This document shows positions 54,407 through 64,000 of a DNA stretch of 64,000 nt, in pieces; the first letter of the stretch is position 1, and every line of letters starts with the position of its first letter. The position numbers and the translations under genes were made by a program. The notes beneath the pieces were generated by a model, which saw only the letters and a program-made list of their open reading frames with translations, was not told the DNA's origin and ran no database searches. Where the stretch lies: NCBI GenBank assembly GCA_903970615.1, contig CAJCJH010000087.1:1-64000 (forward strand), read 5' to 3'. The stretch comes from Rhodospirillales bacterium (lineage in GTDB: Bacteria; Pseudomonadota; Gammaproteobacteria; Nevskiales; Nevskiaceae).

Positions 54407-55870
54407 CTACTTGCTAAAACCTTGCCGTACATAAACGACGGCGATTTTGTCTGCATACAAACGCCGCCACGAAGGGAGTGCGTCGATCATGTCGAGTATC
54501 GAACTGTCGGTTTTCAGGATCATCCATTGAATGCCGTATTTTTCGATTGCCCGGTCGAGCGCAGCCCGGTTTGGCGTCATGATGGAAACGTAATCGAAAA
54601 CGAAGTCGTCGCCGTACATGTCGGCACGGCCATCGATGAAAGGCCTGATACCGCTGAAGATCAGATAGCCTCCAAAGTTGTAGCTGTTGAGCACCGCTTC
54701 CTGCCGAAGCTCAGCAGGCACATGATCCAGCGCTGTCGTGGGTGAAACCCGATCATCTTTTCGCACGATCGGATGCCCCATGCGCGCGGCCGTCAGAAGC
54801 ACGGCCATCGCGGCGGCGCCGGCAACCCACCTGCGGCTTGAGCCATCCTGGATGCTTCCGCTGGATTTTCTGCCCAAGGCGTTCGCAAGCGGTTTGGCCA
54901 GCACCAGTGCGCCGACAATCCCGGCAAGCATCTGGTGGCGGCCGTGATGCAGCGCCAGATGCAACACGCCCAGCAATATGAGCAGCCGCGGGATCGATAT
55001 TTTCATCGGCCGGGTGAACGCCATGACCAGCGTTGCCATCAAGACGAGTTCCAGAGGTTGAAGTGTCTTGAAATTCGGCGGCATCCACTCGGTGATGGTC
55101 GACAGATGCTTCATGTTCAGCAGCTGGAACGGAAAGACCAGGGTGTGCCAAGTGTTCGGCGTTGCCAGACACATCACTAGCGCGGCAATAAAAAACAATG
55201 CCCAGTCACGCGAGACTTTCAGTCGATTGGGTTTCGCGTCCATCACCGCTTCAACGGCGACGGGCAACACCAGCGCAAGACCAAAAACAAAACTGCCATG
55301 CAGATTCGCCCAAAGCGCCATCAGTGGCAGCAGCCAAAAGCTTGGACGCTCACCTTTTTCCTGTGCTGCAAGCAGGCCTGCGAACCAGACGACCAAAATT
55401 GGCAATGCAAGCAGGTGAGGACGCGCCAAAAAGCTGGGCCAGATACATGCGACGCTCAACAGAAACACGATAAAACCTGCCAGCGGAGCAAGCTGACGCG
55501 AAAGCAGCTTCGCCAGCAGCCAGAATGTCAGCGCGGTGACGACTCCAAAAAAGATGACGATGCCGTTCCATTGACCGGCCTCATAGACCAGTGCCATGAG
55601 GATTTCGGAAAGCCACTCGATCGCCATCCAAGGTACGCCGCTGAAGGTGTAAGAGAACGGGTCTGTATGCGGAACTGCGCCGTGCTGGAGAATCCACTCG
55701 CCTGTTTTGATATGCCAGTAAATATCCGCATCGCTAAGAATTCGATGGGTAAAGAGCGCGAGGCCATAGCCGGCTATCGCGGCAACAAGCGGAAATACTC
55801 TTTGCCACTGAAAATCCGGGAACGCTGTTTTCAGGACAACAATCGCGCGCTCAATCGAACCCGTCCTCAT
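54407..55870 (-). CDS. Polytopic membrane protein, GT-C-like
   Basis: About 487 aa with roughly ten hydrophobic helices. The first loop contains HRILSDADIYWHIKTGEWILQHGAVPHTDPFSYTF and MAIEWLSEIL, a feature (D-x-D/W-x-H-x-x-x-G) seen in membrane proteins with GT-C architecture, and the last 100 residues form a soluble domain (NSYNFGGYLIFSGIRPFIDGRADMYGDDFV). I do not recognise a specific family; it may be a glycan-modifying transferase. The start is uncertain: GTG 55873 or ATG 55870. GC content is slightly lower than that of neighbours. Confidence 0.75.
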   Translation of the reverse strand: MRTGSIERAIVVLKTAFPDFQWQRVFPLVAAIAGYGLALFTHRILSDADIYWHIKTGEWILQHGAVPHTDPFSYTFSGVPWMAIEWLSEILMALVYEAGQWNGIVIFFGVVTALTFWLLAKLLSRQLAPLAGFIVFLLSVACIWPSFLARPHLLALPILVVWFAGLLAAQEKGERPSFWLLPLMALWANLHGSFVFGLALVLPVAVEAVMDAKPNRLKVSRDWALFFIAALVMCLATPNTWHTLVFPFQLLNMKHLSTITEWMPPNFKTLQPLELVLMATLVMAFTRPMKISIPRLLILLGVLHLALHHGRHQMLAGIVGALVLAKPLANALGRKSSGSIQDGSSRRWVAGAAAMAVLLTAARMGHPIVRKDDRVSPTTALDHVPAELRQEAVLNSYNFGGYLIFSGIRPFIDGRADMYGDDFVFDYVSIMTPNRAALDRAIEKYGIQWMILKTDSSILDMIDALPSWRRLYADKIAVVYVRQGFSK

Positions 55871-55888
55871 CACAGAACGTCCACGAGC

Positions 55889-56278
55889 CTACAATTCGCC
55901 TGTGAGGAACTGTGCGCGGCCATTGCCGAAACTCCAGTCGACATCGGTATTGGTGACGATCGACACCATTACATCGCTCGCTTCGACTCCACAGCTTGCC
56001 TTCAATTCGCGGCATAGCTCCACATAGAATTTCTGCTTCGCAGGCTCACTGCGCGGCCGGCTGGTGACGCTGACGACAACCACTTTCTCAGTGCGCGGAA
56101 TACCCAGCCCGCTATCTTCGACGATGAAGTGCGACGGCTCGTGCTCCGTCAAAATCTGATAGCGATCGCGCTGTGGCACCTCGAATGCAGACACCATCGC
56201 TCGATGCGCCGCATCGAGCAGCCTCTTGATCTCGTCCTTGCTGCGCCCTTTCACTACATCGAATCGCATCAACGGCAT
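55889..56278 (-). CDS. Tautomerase family protein (Tautomerase_2 type)
   Basis: 129 aa. The start MPLMRFDVVKGRSKDEIKRLLDAAHRAMVSAFEVPQRDRYQILTEHE carries the N-terminal proline after Met that is the catalytic base of 4-oxalocrotonate tautomerase-like enzymes. The double-length fold with NTDVDWSFGNGRAQ at the end fits the Tautomerase_2 family. Substrate unknown. It lies 18 bp upstream of the GT-C-like gene on the same strand. Confidence 0.88.
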   Translation of the reverse strand: MPLMRFDVVKGRSKDEIKRLLDAAHRAMVSAFEVPQRDRYQILTEHEPSHFIVEDSGLGIPRTEKVVVVSVTSRPRSEPAKQKFYVELCRELKASCGVEASDVMVSIVTNTDVDWSFGNGRAQFLTGEL

Positions 56279-56416
56279 GTTCAGATTTTTCCATTGTGAT
56301 TGTGTATGTTCATCGATCGAAGTTTACTGCGCTAGTCAAAGCAGTATCGAGCGGTGACGCAGATCAACTGATAACGCTGCTTTTGATGTTGCAGTTGCTT
56401 TTGATTTACCCACACC

Positions 56417-56716
56417 TTGAGTGCGCCGAGCATCGCAGCCCGCGTCGATCAGGCTCGCGTGAGCCAGGCGAGGCAGGATGCCGAAGCCTTTCCGGCGCGG
56501 GCGAGAAGCGCAGGGTATTCCGATGCACAAGCTTTTCGCGCATCGGAACGTAACGACGGCGGCACGCTTTCTTTCGTGAGTTTCTTTGACGTGCATCAAA
56601 GAAAGTTACCCGCCCTGCAGGGGCGGAACCAAAGGTTCGGCGAATGCATATACATCTCGCTTCGCATCTGCCGAAATACCCGCATAGGCACGCTACGCTT
56701 TGTCCATCCTACTTTT
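56417..56716. repeat. Xanthomonadales-type intergenic repeat with inverted repeats
   Basis: In the 438 bp between the tautomerase and a small membrane protein, no gene is supported. The stretch from 56417 onward reads like a dispersed intergenic element of Xanthomonadaceae: CAGGATGCCGAAGCCTTTCC, then a strong stem TTTCTTTGA (56581-56589) / TCAAAGAAA (56596-56604), followed by CCCGCCCTGCAGGGGCGG and ending GCTACGCTTTGTCCATCCTAC. The stem and its flanking word TTTCTTT-GTTAC-like pattern resemble repeats present in many copies in such genomes. I see no second copy in this window. Identification is by memory of the style, not alignment. Confidence 0.5.
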
Positions 56717-57094
56717 CTAAAACAACTTGTTAAGTAAGTCCCCGAAGCCCCAAATGGTGGTGCCGAGTAGCCCTGTAGCCGGACCAAGCACGCCTATTGC
56801 AAAACGAGCTTTTAGATCCGTAACTAACCATTGCGGAACTGGCTGGCCAAGTTTTTTGTAGTGCTCTGGGTCCAATTGACTTAAGCCGGTTTCTGACATT
56901 TTTATACTTGGACGAAGCTCATGCCCTATCAAACCAGCTTGTGAAAGGAAGATGACGCTCATAGCCACTACTATTGCTCCGGAACGAGAGAAGCAGACAA
57001 AGTCATGCGTGAACAAGCTGGCAGCAACGCCCGATATTGCAGATAAAGCAGCTATAACGAGCAGGAAATGATTATTGGCTAATAGACTACGCAT
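56717..57094 (-). CDS. Small membrane protein of unknown function
   Basis: 125 aa with three hydrophobic segments (NHFLLVIAALSAISGVAASLF, GAIVVAMSVIFLSQAGLIG, IGVLGPATGLLGTTIWGFGDL) and a hydrophilic loop with MSETGLSQLDPEHYKKLGQPVPQWL. Composition is AT-richer than the surrounding genes and codon use is different, which suggests recent acquisition. I recognise no family. It follows gltD by 17 bp on the same strand, so it may be read from the gltBD transcript. Confidence 0.6.
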   Translation of the reverse strand: MRSLLANNHFLLVIAALSAISGVAASLFTHDFVCFSRSGAIVVAMSVIFLSQAGLIGHELRPSIKMSETGLSQLDPEHYKKLGQPVPQWLVTDLKARFAIGVLGPATGLLGTTIWGFGDLLNKLF

Positions 57095-57111
57095 AGAAGG
57101 CCTACCGTAAT

Positions 57112-62981
<5,870 letters not shown>

Positions 62982-63294
62982 GACGCTTGCCTCGTTGCGG
63001 CGGCGCGCCGCCCTGCCGCGGTTTGCGGCGATCCGGGGATCAGCGACAGGGGAAATAACGCGCGGTGGACGGACCTTGAAGTCTGCACTGTGGGTGCCAC
63101 CGCAGTGCAACATCGGAATTATAAAGCGGCGCTGCGGGCAGTCAATTGGACCGCGTTCGCAGATGCGCGGTTAATGCTGCTTTCGCACCAATTTACGCCA
63201 ATCCGCAGGGATGCCGACTATTTTCCGCGGCGCGGATGGATTGCAGACGCACTGCCAGCCGAATGCGCTGCGAATGAAGGCTTGATGTCCGGCT
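62982..63294. other. Intergenic region upstream of gltB, no gene seen
   Basis: 313 bp between the end of dgt and the gltB start, both on the minus strand. It contains the gltB ribosome-binding site (GAGG, 62990 region) and presumably its promoter, but I could not identify a convincing sigma-70, sigma-54 or Lrp site. No terminator with a clear U-tract was found for dgt. Frames open on the plus strand here are long but show no family sequence. Confidence 0.6.
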
Positions 63295-64000
63295 TCAGCG
63301 TAGACGGCGCGGATCGAACAGCCGCTCGTGCTCGTCGATGGCGTAACGATCGGTCATGCCGGCGATGTAATCGGCCACTACGCGCGCGCGGCCGCTGATG
63401 CCGTTGTGCTGCTCGGCCGCCTGCGCCTGGATGAAAAATTCCGGCGGCATCAAGCGCACATCCGCGAACAGCGCTTCAAACAACGCGCGCACCACGCCTT
63501 GCGCCTTGTAGGTCATCCGGTAGACCAGATGATGCTGATACAGGCGCTCGCGCAGGAAGCGTTTCAGCTCCCGATTTTCGTGCTGCATGGTTTCGCTGAA
63601 GCCGATCAGCGGCTTTGGCTGCGCGCGGACTTCGTCGACATTCTTCGGCGCAGCGTTTTGCAGTTGCACGCGGCTGTTTTCGGTGAGATCGCCGACCAGT
63701 GCGTTGATCATGCGGCGAATGGTTTCGTGGCGCAGCTGCTTCGGTGTGAGCTTGCCGTAATGCGCGATCACTTCGGCGTGATGACGCGCGAACAGCGGCA
63801 CTTCACACAGCGCGTCGATGCTCAGCAAACCGGCGCGCAGACCGTCGTCGACATCGTGATTGTTGTAGGCGATTTCGTCGGCAACATTCGCCAGCTGTGC
63901 TTCCAGGCCGGGCTGCTGGCGCTTGAGAAAACGCTGGCCGATTTCGCCGAGATTGAGCGCGCGCCGCTCGGAGCAATGCTTGAGAATGCCTTCGCGCGTT
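63295..64000 (-). CDS. dgt: Deoxyguanosinetriphosphate triphosphohydrolase, C-terminal part (5' end outside window)
   Basis: dGTPase of the HD superfamily, hydrolysing dGTP (or other dNTPs) to deoxynucleoside and triphosphate, which sets dNTP pools. The frame is open to the window edge and includes LEAQLANVADEIAYNNHDVDDGLRAGLLS, where DEIAYNNHDVDDGL is the conserved family stretch, then IAHYGKLTPKQLRHETIRRMINALVGDLTENSR and ERLYQHHLVYRM. About 235 residues are present; the N-terminal HD site lies outside. It matches the Dgt type of about 380 residues found in alpha/gammaproteobacteria rather than the 505-residue E. coli Dgt. Confidence 0.93.
   Translation of the reverse strand, partial: TREGILKHCSERRALNLGEIGQRFLKRQQPGLEAQLANVADEIAYNNHDVDDGLRAGLLSIDALCEVPLFARHHAEVIAHYGKLTPKQLRHETIRRMINALVGDLTENSRVQLQNAAPKNVDEVRAQPKPLIGFSETMQHENRELKRFLRERLYQHHLVYRMTYKAQGVVRALFEALFADVRLMPPEFFIQAQAAEQHNGISGRARVVADYIAGMTDRYAIDEHERLFDPRRLR

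Overview
The window reads as a contiguous chromosomal segment of a GC-rich Gammaproteobacterium. The evidence is the block rpsU, yqeY, dnaG, rpoD, the glyS-gmhB pair, a tesA/ybbA/ybbP divergon, HrpA, YceH and E. coli-like GltBD. An intergenic repeat at 56.5-56.7 kb and the overall codon style resemble the Xanthomonadales/Nevskiales side of the class; that placement is inference. I see no rRNA, tRNA, CRISPR array, prophage or transposase. The content is mostly housekeeping plus envelope and lipid functions. About 90% is coding, and many gene pairs overlap by ATGA, GTGA or TAATG.

Layout. 0-8 kb: end of glyS, gmhB (heptose phosphatase), folB and tsaD on the minus strand, then the macromolecular-synthesis block on the plus strand ending in a bidirectional terminator. 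8-13 kb: two tandem cytochromes c, a MAPEG protein, and ppx facing ppk; a good Pho box precedes ppk. 13-25 kb: PEBP protein, glutathione transferase, glycerophosphodiesterase, pyruvate kinase, purT, small membrane/YbjQ proteins, a GH79-like lipoprotein, a CsdA-type RNA helicase, and two lipoproteins of which the first is frameshifted. 25-32 kb: ABC-F protein Uup; a tightly coupled minus-strand operon of a GT-C membrane glycosyltransferase, a GT2 polyprenyl-phosphate glycosyltransferase, a GtrA flippase fused to pirin, and a small protein; then mtnC behind a short leader ORF that duplicates the start of mtnC. 32-46 kb: a decayed gene, ybbP/ybbA opposite tesA, an FAD oxidoreductase-DUF1365-cyclopropane synthase operon, several membrane proteins, a wax ester synthase/DGAT and a lysophosphatidate acyltransferase-like protein. 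46-54 kb: hemE, pyrF, a CcdAB toxin-antitoxin pair, HrpA, a PIN/NYN-like protein and YceH. 54-64 kb: membrane proteins, a tautomerase, a repeat element, gltDB and the C-terminal half of dgt.

Most notable: (1) DnaG has lost three of the four zinc ligands of its N-terminal domain (S40, T43, C61, S64 at the positions of C, H, C, C); (2) GmhB from the same strand lacks the zinc-binding cysteines of its family; (3) a single frame encodes a GtrA flippase fused to a complete pirin inside a gtr-like operon; (4) a CcdAB pair sits between hrpA and pyrF-hemE; (5) a Pho box with well-spaced -10 lies before ppk; (6) the mtnC start is duplicated in a leader ORF; (7) two frameshifts in or next to homopolymers could be real decay or assembly errors. 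I did not find a clearly novel multi-gene defence or mobile system.
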